NCBI GenBank assembly: GCA_013298815.1
Contig: JAAFJF010000033.1
Coordinates: forward strand, 1 to 35,395
Origin: Polaromonas sp.
GTDB lineage: Bacteria > Pseudomonadota > Gammaproteobacteria > Burkholderiales > Burkholderiaceae_C
DNA: 35,395 bases
Direction: 5' to 3'
Position numbers and translations under genes: made by a program. The notes under the pieces are model-generated. The model saw nothing but the letters and a program-made list of their open reading frames with translations, searched no databases and had not been told where the DNA came from. This document shows positions 18,387 through 26,360 of the stretch, one piece after another. Numbering within the stretch: position 1 is the stretch's first letter; each line of letters starts with the position of its first letter.

Positions 18387-19760
18387 ATGCCCCAAGCCTA
18401 CCGCGCTCGCATTCTTTGCTTTGACCCAAACGCTGAGCCATCACAGTCAGCACGGTTAGAGGAAGATGGCCTGCTCGTCATTGGCGCTAACGAGGAGGGC
18501 AGGCAAGTCGTGCAAATGGTGGGTGACTACAACTCGCTGGCCAATAGTTTTGAGGAGTTCAAAGCACGTCATCCAGACATCAAAGTGCAGCATTTGCCAG
18601 ACCGCATCATCGCGCCCGGTTTTGTCGATACCCATGTGCACTACCCGCAAACTGATGTGATTGGCTCACCCGCCGAGGGTTTGTTGCCATGGTTGGAAAA
18701 CTACACTTTTCCAGAAGAAAAAAAGTTTGTAGATAAAGAATATTGTGCCTCAGTAGCTACTTTTTTCATAGCAGAATTGCTGCGAAATGGTGTCACGACA
18801 GCGCTGACCTTTGCGACATCGCACGTTGCGTCTGTGGATGCTTTGTTCGCTGAAGCGCAAAAAAATAGCCTGCGCCTCATCACCGGCAAATGCATGCAAG
18901 ACCGCAACAGCCCAGATGGGGTGCGCGACGAGACTGAGCAAAGTTTGATCGACACCGAGTTGCTCATGCACAAATGGCACGGTGTGGACCGTTTGGGCTA
19001 CGCCTTCACCCCACGCTTCGCTCCCAGCTGCAGCGACGCCCAGTTGCGCGGCTTGGGCGAGTTGGCAGCCAAATACCCCGATGTATGGATTCAGTCCCAC
19101 GTCGCCGAAAACGTTGAAGAAATCAGCTGGGCACTGTCGCTTTTCCCCCAAGCCCGCTCGTATTTGCAAATTTACGACGACTTCGGCCTGATGCGACAAC
19201 GTTCTGTCTACGCCCACTGCATCCATCTAGACGCCACTGACCGCACCTTGATGCAAAGCACTGGCGCAGCAGCATCTGTATGCCCCACCAGTAATTTATT
19301 CTTAGGCAGTGGCTTTTTCGACTACCGCGCTGCGGATGACGCCGGCATGCAATATGCGCTGGCCAGCGACGTAGGCGGCGGCACCAGCTTCAGCCCCTTC
19401 CACACCATGCTAGCCGCCTATTATGTTGGTCGTTCAGGAGGTCGCGCCACCGTCAAAACTGCGCTCTTAGACAGTTATCAAGGCGGCCAGCCCAGGCTGG
19501 GCATAAGCCTCTCACCGCAAGACCTCTGGTGGCAGCACACCGCAGGCGCGGCCAAAGCCTTGGGTTTAGACGGCGTTATCGGCAACTTGGCAGTAGGCTG
19601 CGAAGCTGATTTCGTCATCCTAAACCCCCAAGCCACTCCCTTATTAGCCCGCCGCACCGCCCGCGCCGAGAGCCTAGACGAACTCCTCTTTGCGATGATT
19701 GTCTTGGGCGATGACCGCTTGATAGAGAAAACGGTGATTTCGCAGCAGTTGGTGGCGTGA
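18387..19760 (+). CDS. guaD: Guanine deaminase
   Basis: The 457-residue amidohydrolase converts guanine to xanthine. Zinc ligands and active-site motifs are visible in FVDTHVHYPQTD (about 74-85), SHVAENVEEI, VYAHCIHL and ALASDVGGGTSFSPFH. Length is close to other bacterial GuaD. It starts two bases after the adenine deaminase stop, so the two salvage enzymes are clearly co-transcribed. Together with the upstream transporter they would bring purines in and convert them to hypoxanthine and xanthine. Residues around 118-130 are encoded by a repeat copy. Confidence 0.95.
   Translation: MPQAYRARILCFDPNAEPSQSARLEEDGLLVIGANEEGRQVVQMVGDYNSLANSFEEFKARHPDIKVQHLPDRIIAPGFVDTHVHYPQTDVIGSPAEGLLPWLENYTFPEEKKFVDKEYCASVATFFIAELLRNGVTTALTFATSHVASVDALFAEAQKNSLRLITGKCMQDRNSPDGVRDETEQSLIDTELLMHKWHGVDRLGYAFTPRFAPSCSDAQLRGLGELAAKYPDVWIQSHVAENVEEISWALSLFPQARSYLQIYDDFGLMRQRSVYAHCIHLDATDRTLMQSTGAAASVCPTSNLFLGSGFFDYRAADDAGMQYALASDVGGGTSFSPFHTMLAAYYVGRSGGRATVKTALLDSYQGGQPRLGISLSPQDLWWQHTAGAAKALGLDGVIGNLAVGCEADFVILNPQATPLLARRTARAESLDELLFAMIVLGDDRLIEKTVISQQLVA
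18738..18776 (+). repeat. Dispersed repeat copy B, within guaD
   Basis: It shares TGCCTCAG-N-AGCTA and the terminal ATAGCA with copy H at identical spacing. The hairpin is GCTAC-N7-ATAGC with one mismatch. It encodes C-A-S-V-A-T-F-F-I-A-E, the same reading frame as copies A and H. The left half is poorly conserved. Confidence 0.6.
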
Positions 19761-19800
19761 AACCATTGAAAATGTGATTTTTACCCCTTAAATATGGTTG

Positions 19801-19845
19801 TAGCCGTTGTATTTATTGACTTAGCAGCTATCGAAATTATAGTAA
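19801..19845 (+). repeat. Dispersed repeat copy C, intergenic upstream of the toxin-antitoxin pair
   Basis: It begins TAGCCGTTGTATTTATTGAC and continues to GCAGCTAT-N7-ATAGTAA. The hairpin has one wobble pair. It lies between guaD and the antitoxin gene. Confidence 0.85.
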
Positions 19846-19886
19846 ATTTGTTGAAAATAGAAGTCAAATCACTACGCAAACTCAAA

Positions 19887-19915
19887 TTGACATCATTCAA
19901 ACAAATAGCTAAACT
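19887..19915 (+). promoter_or_regulatory. Promoter of the toxin-antitoxin operon
   Basis: A perfect TTGACA (19887-19892) is followed after exactly 17 nt by TAAACT (19910-19915, 4 of 6). Transcription would start near 19922, about 37 nt before the antitoxin ATG, with AGAGG as ribosome binding site. Confidence 0.55.
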
Positions 19916-19923
19916 GTACACAA

Positions 19924-19938
19924 TAGCCAACTCGGCTA
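19924..19938. promoter_or_regulatory. Inverted repeat at the toxin-antitoxin start site, candidate operator
   Basis: TAGCC (19924-19928) and GGCTA (19934-19938) form a perfect inverted repeat directly downstream of the predicted -10 element. Phd/YefM antitoxins repress their own operons by binding palindromes at the promoter, so this is a natural candidate; the arms are short. Confidence 0.45.
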
Positions 19939-19958
19939 ATATTTAGAGGTATTTAAAT

Positions 19959-20258
19959 ATGCTAACCATGACATCTGTAGAAGCGCAAAACCGGTTTGGG
20001 CAGTTACTGGATGCGGCGCAGCGCGAGCCTATCAGCATCACTCGGCATGGGCGGACAGCGGCTTTTATCGTCTCGCCCAAGGATATGGCTGAGTTAACCA
20101 ATGCTCGCAATAAAAGTGTTAATGCCTCCGCAGCGCCTACTGGCGTCGATTGGATGCTACAACAACCATTGCAAACGGGTGGCGAGGCGGGTCTGTCTAA
20201 CGTGGCGCTGTTGCAAGAGCGAGTTGCCCATTTGCGTGATGATTGGTCTGATCGGTGA
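19959..20258 (+). CDS. Phd/YefM-family antitoxin
   Basis: The 99-residue protein has the Phd/YefM N-terminal DNA-binding fold (MTSVEAQNRFGQLLDAAQREPISITRHGR pattern, residues 4-32; FIVSPKDMAEL follows) and a C-terminal part that would bind the toxin. It probably starts at the ATG at 19959, nine bases after AGAGG; an ATG three codons later is possible. The toxin gene overlaps its stop (GTGA at 20255-20258). It should neutralise the PIN toxin and autoregulate the operon. Confidence 0.9.
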   Translation: MLTMTSVEAQNRFGQLLDAAQREPISITRHGRTAAFIVSPKDMAELTNARNKSVNASAAPTGVDWMLQQPLQTGGEAGLSNVALLQERVAHLRDDWSDR

Positions 20259-20668
20259 TCGCCTTTTTAGACAGCAGCGCCGCCATTTATTACTTTGAAG
20301 GTGATGCAACCGCGCAAAAAGCAGTGCGAGACGTTTTGCTGAATTTGAAAAATCAATACCCAGCCTGCGAATTAGCCGTTTCACGCCTAGGCGTGATGGA
20401 ATGCCGCGTTAAACCGCTGCGGGACAATGCGCACACCCTGCTGGCTGCGTATGAGGCTTTTTTCATGCAAGCTCGTATTGTCGAGCTTACTGCTGCAGTG
20501 GTTGATATGGCTACTACGCTACGCGCCAGTTACGGCCTGAAAACGCCCGATGCTTTGCAAGCCGCCAGTGCTTTGTCGCTAGGGGAAGATGTCGTTTTTG
20601 TCACGGCTGATTTGGGATTTGCGCGTTTGAATGGTTTGAGGGCGCTGAAAGTGCAATATATAACGTAA
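20255..20668 (+). CDS. PIN-domain toxin (VapC-like ribonuclease)
   Basis: This 137-residue protein carries the acidic residues of a PIN ribonuclease: D6 (FLDSSAAIYYFE), E49 (VMECRV), D99 (KTPDALQAA) and D119 (VTADLGFARL). It starts with GTG overlapping the antitoxin stop codon by 4 nt, a common arrangement for coupled translation with the toxin in lower amount. VapC toxins cleave tRNA or rRNA; the target here is unknown. Pairing of a Phd/YefM-type antitoxin with a PIN toxin is a known mixed combination. Confidence 0.9.
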   Translation: MIAFLDSSAAIYYFEGDATAQKAVRDVLLNLKNQYPACELAVSRLGVMECRVKPLRDNAHTLLAAYEAFFMQARIVELTAAVVDMATTLRASYGLKTPDALQAASALSLGEDVVFVTADLGFARLNGLRALKVQYIT

Positions 20669-20698
20669 AGATGCCGAAAATAGACTTATTGATGCCTC

Positions 20699-20743
20699 TA
20701 GCCGACGTATTTATTTATTTAATAGCTATTGAATAAATAGCAA
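20699..20743 (+). repeat. Dispersed repeat copy D, intergenic downstream of the toxin gene
   Basis: It reads TAGCCGACGTATTTATT then AGCTATT-gaata-AATAGCAA; the hairpin here has a 6-bp perfect stem. It lies in the 159-nt gap before dcd, in the same orientation as copy C about 900 bp away. Confidence 0.85.
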
Positions 20744-20817
20744 AATACACATTCCAAAACCACCAGCACAATACGGCACAATATCAACCTATTCCCATAG
20801 TTCTGATATTTTTTACT

Positions 20818-20821
20818 GGAG
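20818..20821 (+). promoter_or_regulatory. Ribosome binding site that fixes the TTG start of dcd
   Basis: GGAG lies six bases before TTG at 20828. The next in-frame ATG is at residue 18 of the product, inside conserved sequence, so TTG is the only reasonable start. Confidence 0.75.
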
Positions 20822-20827
20822 TTTCCC

Positions 20828-21394
20828 TTGTCCATACTAGCTGACCACCAAATCCGCGAACTCGCACAGAAGCACGGCATGATTGAGCCGTTTGAACCGG
20901 GGCAGGTACGGGAGAAGGAGGGGAAGAAGATCATCAGCTATGGCACCAGCAGCTATGGCTACGACATCCGCTGCGCGCCTGAGTTCAAGGTGTTTACCAA
21001 CATCCACAGCACCGTCGTTGACCCGAAGAATTTTGACGAAAAGAGTTTTGTGGATTTTGAGGGCGATAGCTGCATCATCCCGCCGAACAGCTTTGCACTG
21101 GCGCGGACCATGGAGTATTTCCGCATTCCGCGCAATATTTTGACGGTTTGCTTGGGTAAAAGCACCTACGCGCGCTGCGGCATCATTGTCAACGTGACGC
21201 CGTTTGAGCCAGAGTGGGAGGGCTTTGTGACGCTGGAATTCAGCAACACCACGCCGCTGCCAGCCAAAATCTACGCGGGTGAGGGTTGTGCGCAAGTGTT
21301 GTTCTTCAAAGCAGACGAAGTTTGCACCACCAGTTATAAAGACCGAGGGGGTAAGTACCAAGGTCAAACGGGCGTCACCCTGCCTAAGACTTAA
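20828..21394 (+). CDS. dcd: dCTP deaminase
   Basis: The 188-residue enzyme deaminates dCTP to dUTP, feeding dTMP synthesis. It has the Dcd landmarks [11 protein letters not shown] (18-28), [11 protein letters not shown] (43-53), the active-site [10 protein letters not shown] (110-119) and [19 protein letters not shown] (131-149) with the general base E137. Length agrees with the family. Translation starts at TTG 20828 with GGAG upstream. A rare start may limit expression. Confidence 0.96.
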   Translation: MSILADHQIRELAQKHGMIEPFEPGQVREKEGKKIISYGTSSYGYDIRCAPEFKVFTNIHSTVVDPKNFDEKSFVDFEGDSCIIPPNSFALARTMEYFRIPRNILTVCLGKSTYARCGIIVNVTPFEPEWEGFVTLEFSNTTPLPAKIYAGEGCAQVLFFKADEVCTTSYKDRGGKYQGQTGVTLPKT

Positions 21395-21489
21395 ATTACA
21401 CAAAAACTTAAATCTCTTTATCTAAAGAATCTCTAAGATAATCAAGCTAACTGCAAGTGTTTGCAATATTTTGAATTCAGGAGCGTATT

Positions 21490-22368
21490 ATGAAATGGGA
21501 AGGCAACCGAGAGTCTGACAACGTCGAAGACCGACGCGATGGAGGTGGCGGTGGAGGCGGGGGCGGGGGGTTGTTCGGAGGAAAAATTGGCATCGGAACC
21601 ATCATCATTGCACTGGCAGCTTGGGGGTTTTTTGGCATCAATCCATTAACAGTTATTCAAACAATGAGTGGGATGGATTCATCTCCAACTCAAGTACAAG
21701 GCCCAGCGACCAAGCCACCTGCCAACGATATGCAGGCCAAGTTTGTTTCAGTCGTGCTGGCTGACACCGAAGACGTCTGGAAAGATGTGTTCAGCAAGGG
21801 GGGCGCTAATTACAGCCCACCCAAACTTGTCATTTTCCGTGGCTCAACACCTACACCGTGTGGCGCTGGACAAGCGGCGATGGGGCCGTTTTACTGTCCA
21901 GCAGATCAAAAAGTTTATATCGATTTGAGCTTTTTTGACACATTAAAACGCCAACTCGGCGCGGGTGGTGATTTTGCACAAGCTTATGTGGTTGCCCACG
22001 AAATTGGGCACCACGTGCAAAACCAGCTGGGTGTGAACGACAAGGTTGAAGCAGCGCGTCGCCGTTTGAGCGAGCGTGAAAACAACGCCTTATCCGTCCG
22101 CGTGGAATTGCAAGCCGATTGCTATGCTGGTTTGTGGGCAAAAAAGGCCAATGAATCACGCCAAATTTTGCAGTCTGGCGATATTGAAGAGGCCATGAAC
22201 GCAGCAGCCAAAATTGGCGATGATGCGTTGCAACGCCAATCTACCGGCCAAGTGCGCCCAGACAGCTTCACCCACGGCACCAGCGCCCAGCGCGCTAAGT
22301 GGTTCAATGTGGGTTTGCAAACGGGCAGTGTGAAGAGCTGCGATACGTTTAGTACCCGCGATTTGTAA
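21490..22368 (+). CDS. ypfJ: YpfJ-type neutral zinc metallopeptidase
   Basis: This 292-residue protein starts MKWEGNRESDNVEDRR and has a Gly-rich run at about 18-27, one membrane segment (about 34-55), and an exported domain with the zinc motif HEIGHH near residue 165 (HExxH). A later glutamate in VELQADCYAG would complete the metal site. These are the marks of the YpfJ/zincin_YpfJ family. The substrate is unknown. The AGGAG before ATG is a good ribosome binding site. The Gly run is encoded by G-rich DNA with tracts of five and six G, prone to slippage. Confidence 0.92.
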   Translation: MKWEGNRESDNVEDRRDGGGGGGGGGGLFGGKIGIGTIIIALAAWGFFGINPLTVIQTMSGMDSSPTQVQGPATKPPANDMQAKFVSVVLADTEDVWKDVFSKGGANYSPPKLVIFRGSTPTPCGAGQAAMGPFYCPADQKVYIDLSFFDTLKRQLGAGGDFAQAYVVAHEIGHHVQNQLGVNDKVEAARRRLSERENNALSVRVELQADCYAGLWAKKANESRQILQSGDIEEAMNAAAKIGDDALQRQSTGQVRPDSFTHGTSAQRAKWFNVGLQTGSVKSCDTFSTRDL

Positions 22369-22399
22369 TCAACACCGTTTAGTCTTAGTATTGTCTTTT

Positions 22400-22437
22400 A
22401 AGGCGATTTGCTGGAATTTTGTCCAGTAAATCGCCTT
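22400..22437 (+). terminator. Hairpin terminator between ypfJ and rhlE
   Basis: AAGGCGATTT (22400-22409) pairs perfectly with AAATCGCCTT (22428-22437); CTGG/CCAG extends the stem inward after one mismatch, leaving an eight-base loop. A short T run follows. This is a good rho-independent terminator for ypfJ. Confidence 0.75.
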
Positions 22438-22490
22438 TTGAATTTGTAAATTTGGTTCTGTCACAACAAAATGCGACAATAGAGGGCTAA

Positions 22491-24047
22491 ATGACCTCAT
22501 CTTTTTCACAACTATCGCTAGCCCCGTCGCTGGCACGCGCCGTAGCCGACATGGGCTACGAAACCATGACACCCATCCAAGAGCAGGCGATTCCTGTGGT
22601 TTTGGAAGGACGAGACGTGATGGGCGCTGCCCAAACCGGTACCGGCAAAACGGCTGCATTCTCGTTGCCCTTGATTCAGCGCATGCTCAAGCACGAAAAC
22701 GCCTCCACCTCACCCGCCCGCCACCCTGTACGCGCTTTGGTGCTGTTGCCAACGCGCGAGCTGGCCGACCAAGTCGCCCAACAAGTCAAAGCCTACGCCA
22801 AGTACACCAATATCCGCAGTGCGGTAGTGTTTGGCGGCATGGACATGAAGCCGCAAACGATCGAGCTGAAAGCTGGCGTCGAGATTTTGGTAGCCACGCC
22901 AGGCCGGTTACTAGATCACATTGAAGCTAAAAATTGCGTGTTGAACCAGGTTGAATACGTGGTGTTGGACGAAGCTGACCGAATGCTAGACATCGGCTTT
23001 TTGCCTGACTTAGAGCGTATTTTGAGCTTTCTGCCCAAGCAGCGCACGACTTTGCTGTTCTCCGCCACGTTTTCGCCTGAAATCAAACGCCTGTCTAGCA
23101 GTTACCTGCAAAACCCCGTCACCATCGAAGTGGCGCGACCGAATCAGACGGCATCAACCGTCAAACAGCATTTTTTCAATACGCCGACTGACGAAAAATT
23201 GCACGCTTTAGTCACGCTGCTCAAACAAAAAGAGATCAAGCAATCTTTTGTGTTTGTGAACAGCAAACTGGGTTGTGCACGTTTGGCGCGCTCTTTAGAA
23301 AAATTTGGTTTGAAAGCCACAGCGCTGCATGGCGACAAGAGCCAAGACGAACGTTTGAAAGCACTAGAAGCCTTCAAATCTGGCGCTGTTGATCTATTGG
23401 TCGCCACCGATGTGGCCGCACGCGGTTTGGACATCAAAGATGTTCCAGCGGTGTTTAACTTTGATTTGCCTTTCAACGCTGAAGATTATGTGCACCGCAT
23501 TGGTCGCACAGGTCGCGCTGGTGCTTCGGGTGTAGCTATTAGCTTTGTAGCGCCTAGCGATGGTCGTTTGGTGGTTGATTTGGAGAAATTGCTTAAAACT
23601 AAGATCGAACTCGAAGGTATCGAGTACCCAGAGAATCTGCCAGACATTCGAAAGCAAGGCCGCATCAACGATGGTCGTCGCATGTATTCAGAGGATGGCG
23701 ACGGCGAAGGGAAAGGCAGCAGCCGATCAAATCGTGGCAGCAGCCGTGATCGCAACACCAGAGATGACTCATCACATCAAGGCGAGCGCTATGCGTTCAA
23801 AGGCCCAAAGCCTAAAGCGCATGACCCGTTTTTCGACAAACCTTACGAATCCGTACCCGTTGCACCAGCACTTGATGGCGTGACAGCTACCGTGACACCC
23901 GCTTGGGAAGCTGCCGCTAAGGCTGGCCCGGCACGCGCTGGCAAGTCAGCCAATATTCGCTCTAAAAAGCGCGTGGCTGCGCTGTTCCAAGCGATGGCAG
24001 CGCCTATCGCTGCAGAACCTACGCAAGAGCCCGCTGAGGTCAATTAA
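22491..24047 (+). CDS. rhlE: DEAD-box RNA helicase RhlE
   Basis: The 518-residue helicase shows every core motif in order: Q motif (GYETMTPIQEQAIP, about 23-36), motif I AQTGTGKT, Ia PTRELADQ, Ib TPGRLLDH, DEAD (VLDEADRML), SAT, motif V VATDVAARGLDI and VI HRIGRTGRAG. After residue 380 comes a basic, low-complexity tail of the RhlE type containing SSRSNRGSSRDRN, expected to bind RNA. RhlE enzymes act in ribosome maturation and RNA decay. The start has a close GAGGG; no longer leader is seen. Confidence 0.93.
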   Translation: MTSSFSQLSLAPSLARAVADMGYETMTPIQEQAIPVVLEGRDVMGAAQTGTGKTAAFSLPLIQRMLKHENASTSPARHPVRALVLLPTRELADQVAQQVKAYAKYTNIRSAVVFGGMDMKPQTIELKAGVEILVATPGRLLDHIEAKNCVLNQVEYVVLDEADRMLDIGFLPDLERILSFLPKQRTTLLFSATFSPEIKRLSSSYLQNPVTIEVARPNQTASTVKQHFFNTPTDEKLHALVTLLKQKEIKQSFVFVNSKLGCARLARSLEKFGLKATALHGDKSQDERLKALEAFKSGAVDLLVATDVAARGLDIKDVPAVFNFDLPFNAEDYVHRIGRTGRAGASGVAISFVAPSDGRLVVDLEKLLKTKIELEGIEYPENLPDIRKQGRINDGRRMYSEDGDGEGKGSSRSNRGSSRDRNTRDDSSHQGERYAFKGPKPKAHDPFFDKPYESVPVAPALDGVTATVTPAWEAAAKAGPARAGKSANIRSKKRVAALFQAMAAPIAAEPTQEPAEVN

Positions 24048-24060
24048 GTATTTGTTTGTT

Positions 24061-24128
24061 CTGTCATGCCTGCGAAGGCGGGAATCCACGAGCGCCACCA
24101 TAGATTCCCTCCTTCGCGGGAGTGACAA
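24061..24128. repeat. REP-like palindromic repeat between rhlE and apaH
   Basis: The arms 24061-24086 and 24103-24128 form an imperfect inverted repeat whose core reads GCGAAGGCGGGAATC on one side and GATTCCCTCCTTCGCGGG on the other. This is the widespread proteobacterial GTCATnCCnGCGAAGGnGGGAATC type, as I remember it. It lies in the convergent gap, may terminate rhlE transcripts, and runs through the end of apaH. Confidence 0.85.
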
Positions 24129-25017
24129 ATCCCTCAATACTTTCAAATTTAAGCTGGGGTTTTTGAGATTGTTCGCAATCGACATGAATCAGTTCATGCT
24201 GCGCAGCGCCTGAGTCATCCAGCCGCAACGCATTCAAACACCCACCCCACACACAGCCTCCGTCCAGTGCCAGCACATCAGGTCGGTTCAACCAACCCAG
24301 TGTTGACCAATGCCCAAAAGCAACTGTCACACCTTTTGTCGCACGGTTTGGCACATCAAACCACGGCATGTAGCCCGCAGGCGCAGCGTCAGCACTGTCT
24401 TTGGTGGCAAATTCCATTTGCCCATCTGCCGTGCAAAATCGCAGGCGGGTGAGGGCGTTTATGATGACGCGGTAGCGTGCAGTTCCGGTTAAATCATCGC
24501 GCCAAACCGTAGGTTCATCGCCATACATATCACGCAAAAATTCGGTTAATTCAGATTTGGATGCAGAGCGTAAGATGGCTTCTATTTCGTTACCATATGC
24601 TATTGTATTAATAGCGTTCCAGGCAGGTAATACACCTGCATGAACCATTAAAATGGTGGAATTTGGTGTATTTTTGAGAGGTTTATGCAGCATCGCCATG
24701 CTTTGATGTTTGAGCCAATGCATCAAGGCGGGCAGTTTGGGCGATTGCAAGATCTCACTCAAAGTGTCTTTGCGGTGCGGCTGCCGCACGCTGTGGGCGA
24801 TGGCCAATAAGTTCAGGTCGTGGTTGCCTAGCAAGCACTGTGCAGCATCGCCGTAACGCATCAAGCGCTCTAAAACGGCCAGCGATTCAGGCCCGCGGTT
24901 GACTAAATCGCCTAAGAAGAACAATACATCGCGGCTGGGGGAGAAGTCAATTTTTGTCAGCAAGCGCTCCAGTGCGCTATCGCAGCCTTGCAGGTCGCCA
25001 ATCAAGTAATTTGCCAT
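24064..25017 (-). CDS. apaH: Diadenosine tetraphosphatase ApaH (symmetrical)
   Basis: This 317-residue phosphoesterase splits Ap4A into two ADP. Metallophosphoesterase motifs are visible: GDLQGCDSAL (7-16), FLGDLVNRGPES (about 34-45) and LLGNHDLNLLA (about 62-72). It is some 35 residues longer than E. coli ApaH. The last 21 residues (from FVTPAKEG to the stop) are encoded entirely by the REP-like repeat, so the natural C-terminus has been replaced or extended. A probable copy of the dispersed repeat covers the NAINTIAYGNEIEA region. Confidence 0.94.
   Translation of the reverse strand: MANYLIGDLQGCDSALERLLTKIDFSPSRDVLFFLGDLVNRGPESLAVLERLMRYGDAAQCLLGNHDLNLLAIAHSVRQPHRKDTLSEILQSPKLPALMHWLKHQSMAMLHKPLKNTPNSTILMVHAGVLPAWNAINTIAYGNEIEAILRSASKSELTEFLRDMYGDEPTVWRDDLTGTARYRVIINALTRLRFCTADGQMEFATKDSADAAPAGYMPWFDVPNRATKGVTVAFGHWSTLGWLNRPDVLALDGGCVWGGCLNALRLDDSGAAQHELIHVDCEQSQKPQLKFESIEGFVTPAKEGIYGGARGFPPSQA
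24577..24616 (+). repeat. Possible dispersed repeat copy I, within apaH
   Basis: GCTATT-gtatt-AATAGC gives the same 6-bp hairpin as copy D. The upstream part is poorly conserved (GGC, TATTT, CC match after small gaps). Read on the minus strand it encodes N-A-I-N-T-I-A. Homology with the other copies is tentative. Confidence 0.4.
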
Positions 25018-25058
25018 CAGTTATTATTGCACTCTATGGTTTTTATGGATTTGATGCT

Positions 25059-26357
25059 GTGGATTTAATTTTGATTTTAGTGTTGACGCTGTTCAATGCA
25101 GTGTTTGCCATGTCAGAAATGGCACTGACAGCCAGTAAAAAAGCGCGTTTGGCAGCCATGGCCGAGGCGGGAGACAATGGTGCTGCAAAGGCGCTGTCCT
25201 TGATGGATCAACCCACGCATTTTTTATCGACTGTGCAAGTCGGCATCACTTCTATTGGCATGTTGAACGGTATCGTGGGTGAAGCAGCGTTTTCTGAAGG
25301 CGTGTCTTTGTTTCTGCAAAGCTTTGGTGCAGCGCCAAAAATTGCCAGTGTTGCGGCCACGACCATCGTTGTCGTTGTCATCACTTTCATCACCTTGATA
25401 TTTGGTGAGCTTGTTCCCAAACGTATTGGTCAATTGCATCCTGAAGCGGTAGCTAGGCTTATTTCTAGACCTATGAGTGCTATCGCAACCATAGCTGCAC
25501 CATTTGTTAAATTGCTGGCTGCCTGCACGCAAGGTATTCTCAAACTGCTTCGTTTTGACGTACACGCCGTGCGTAGTGTGACGGAAGAGGAAATCACCGC
25601 AAGCCTAGAAGAGGGCGTTGACGCCGGCTTGATCGAAGAGCATGAGCACCAAATGGTGCGCAATGTGTTCCATCTGGACGACCGGCCACTGACGTCGCTG
25701 ATGATTCCGCGCATGGATATTGCATGGCTGGGTGCGCAGCTTACCGTCGCGCAGGCGCTGCAGCAAATCGGCGAGCACGAAGCTCATGCCAACCATTCGT
25801 GGTACCCCGTGTGTCGTGGTGGTTTAGACCATGTGGTGGGCGTTATCAGCGTGGCGAAGTTGTTGGCTACGAAAGAACCGGAGAAAGCGATTGAATTGTT
25901 AGCGCTCCCCGCGTCGTTTGTGCCAGAAACATTGACGGGCATGGAGGTTTTAGAGCAGTTTCGTCAACGCTCAGAGCGTATCGTCATGGTCGTGGACGAA
26001 TACGGCGAAGTGCAGGGCTTGATGACGCCGCGTGACATGCTGGAAGCCATCACTGGCGAGCTGCGTCCGAACGCGCAAGTAGACGCGTGGGCCACGCACA
26101 GCGAAGACGGTACTTGGTTGCTGGATGGTTTGATGCCGCTGGCCGAGTTGCGCTCAAGACTAGATATCAAACAACTCCCTGATGAAGACAAAGGCCGCTA
26201 CAACACCGTGGGCGGTTTGTTGATGTCTGTTTCTGGTCGACTACCCGTTGTTGGCGAGCGCATTGCCTGTGAGGGCTGGGAGTTTGAAGTGCTGGCGCTA
26301 GAAGGCCGTAGGATAGATAAATTGCAGGCTAGGCCATTGTCTGAGACCGAAGCTTAG
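25059..26357 (+). CDS. CorC/TlyC-type CNNM and CBS-domain membrane protein
   Basis: The product (432 residues) has an N-terminal CNNM/DUF21 membrane domain with about four segments (to about 195), beginning with the FAMSEMALTASKKARL pattern. Two CBS domains (about 210-335) follow, and a C-terminal CorC_HlyC domain (about 345-425, LLDGLMPLAELR and YNTVGGLLMS). Relatives are called hemolysin but are probably magnesium or cobalt efflux proteins. GTG at 25059 gives a start like homologues (MDLILIL). The frame extends up to 24954, but that would overlap divergent apaH. Residues around 130-146 overlap a possible repeat copy. Confidence 0.9.
   Translation: MDLILILVLTLFNAVFAMSEMALTASKKARLAAMAEAGDNGAAKALSLMDQPTHFLSTVQVGITSIGMLNGIVGEAAFSEGVSLFLQSFGAAPKIASVAATTIVVVVITFITLIFGELVPKRIGQLHPEAVARLISRPMSAIATIAAPFVKLLAACTQGILKLLRFDVHAVRSVTEEEITASLEEGVDAGLIEEHEHQMVRNVFHLDDRPLTSLMIPRMDIAWLGAQLTVAQALQQIGEHEAHANHSWYPVCRGGLDHVVGVISVAKLLATKEPEKAIELLALPASFVPETLTGMEVLEQFRQRSERIVMVVDEYGEVQGLMTPRDMLEAITGELRPNAQVDAWATHSEDGTWLLDGLMPLAELRSRLDIKQLPDEDKGRYNTVGGLLMSVSGRLPVVGERIACEGWEFEVLALEGRRIDKLQARPLSETEA
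25450..25497 (+). repeat. Probable dispersed repeat copy E, within the CorC-like gene
   Basis: It contains TAGC-TAGGC-TTATTT in place of TAGCCGGCGTATTT, then GAGTGCTAT-N7-ATAGC with a perfect 5-bp hairpin. It is three to four bases longer than the others. It encodes V-A-R-L-I-S-R-P-M-S-A-I-A-T-I-A-A, in the same frame relative to the hairpin. Confidence 0.5.
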
Positions 26358-26360
26358 GAT

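Noticed and set aside
20837-21403. 188-codon open frame antisense to dcd
   Set aside because: It is the mirror of the well supported dcd gene, has no ribosome binding site and no family resemblance.
23535-23555. GCTAT-N7-GTAGC in rhlE resembling the repeat hairpin
   Set aside because: The codons belong to the conserved GVAISFVAP segment of RhlE and the left block of the repeat is absent, so chance is sufficient.
24061-24128. Mobile insertion sequence end
   Set aside because: There is only a short palindrome with no transposase gene or target duplication; REP-type repeat fits better.
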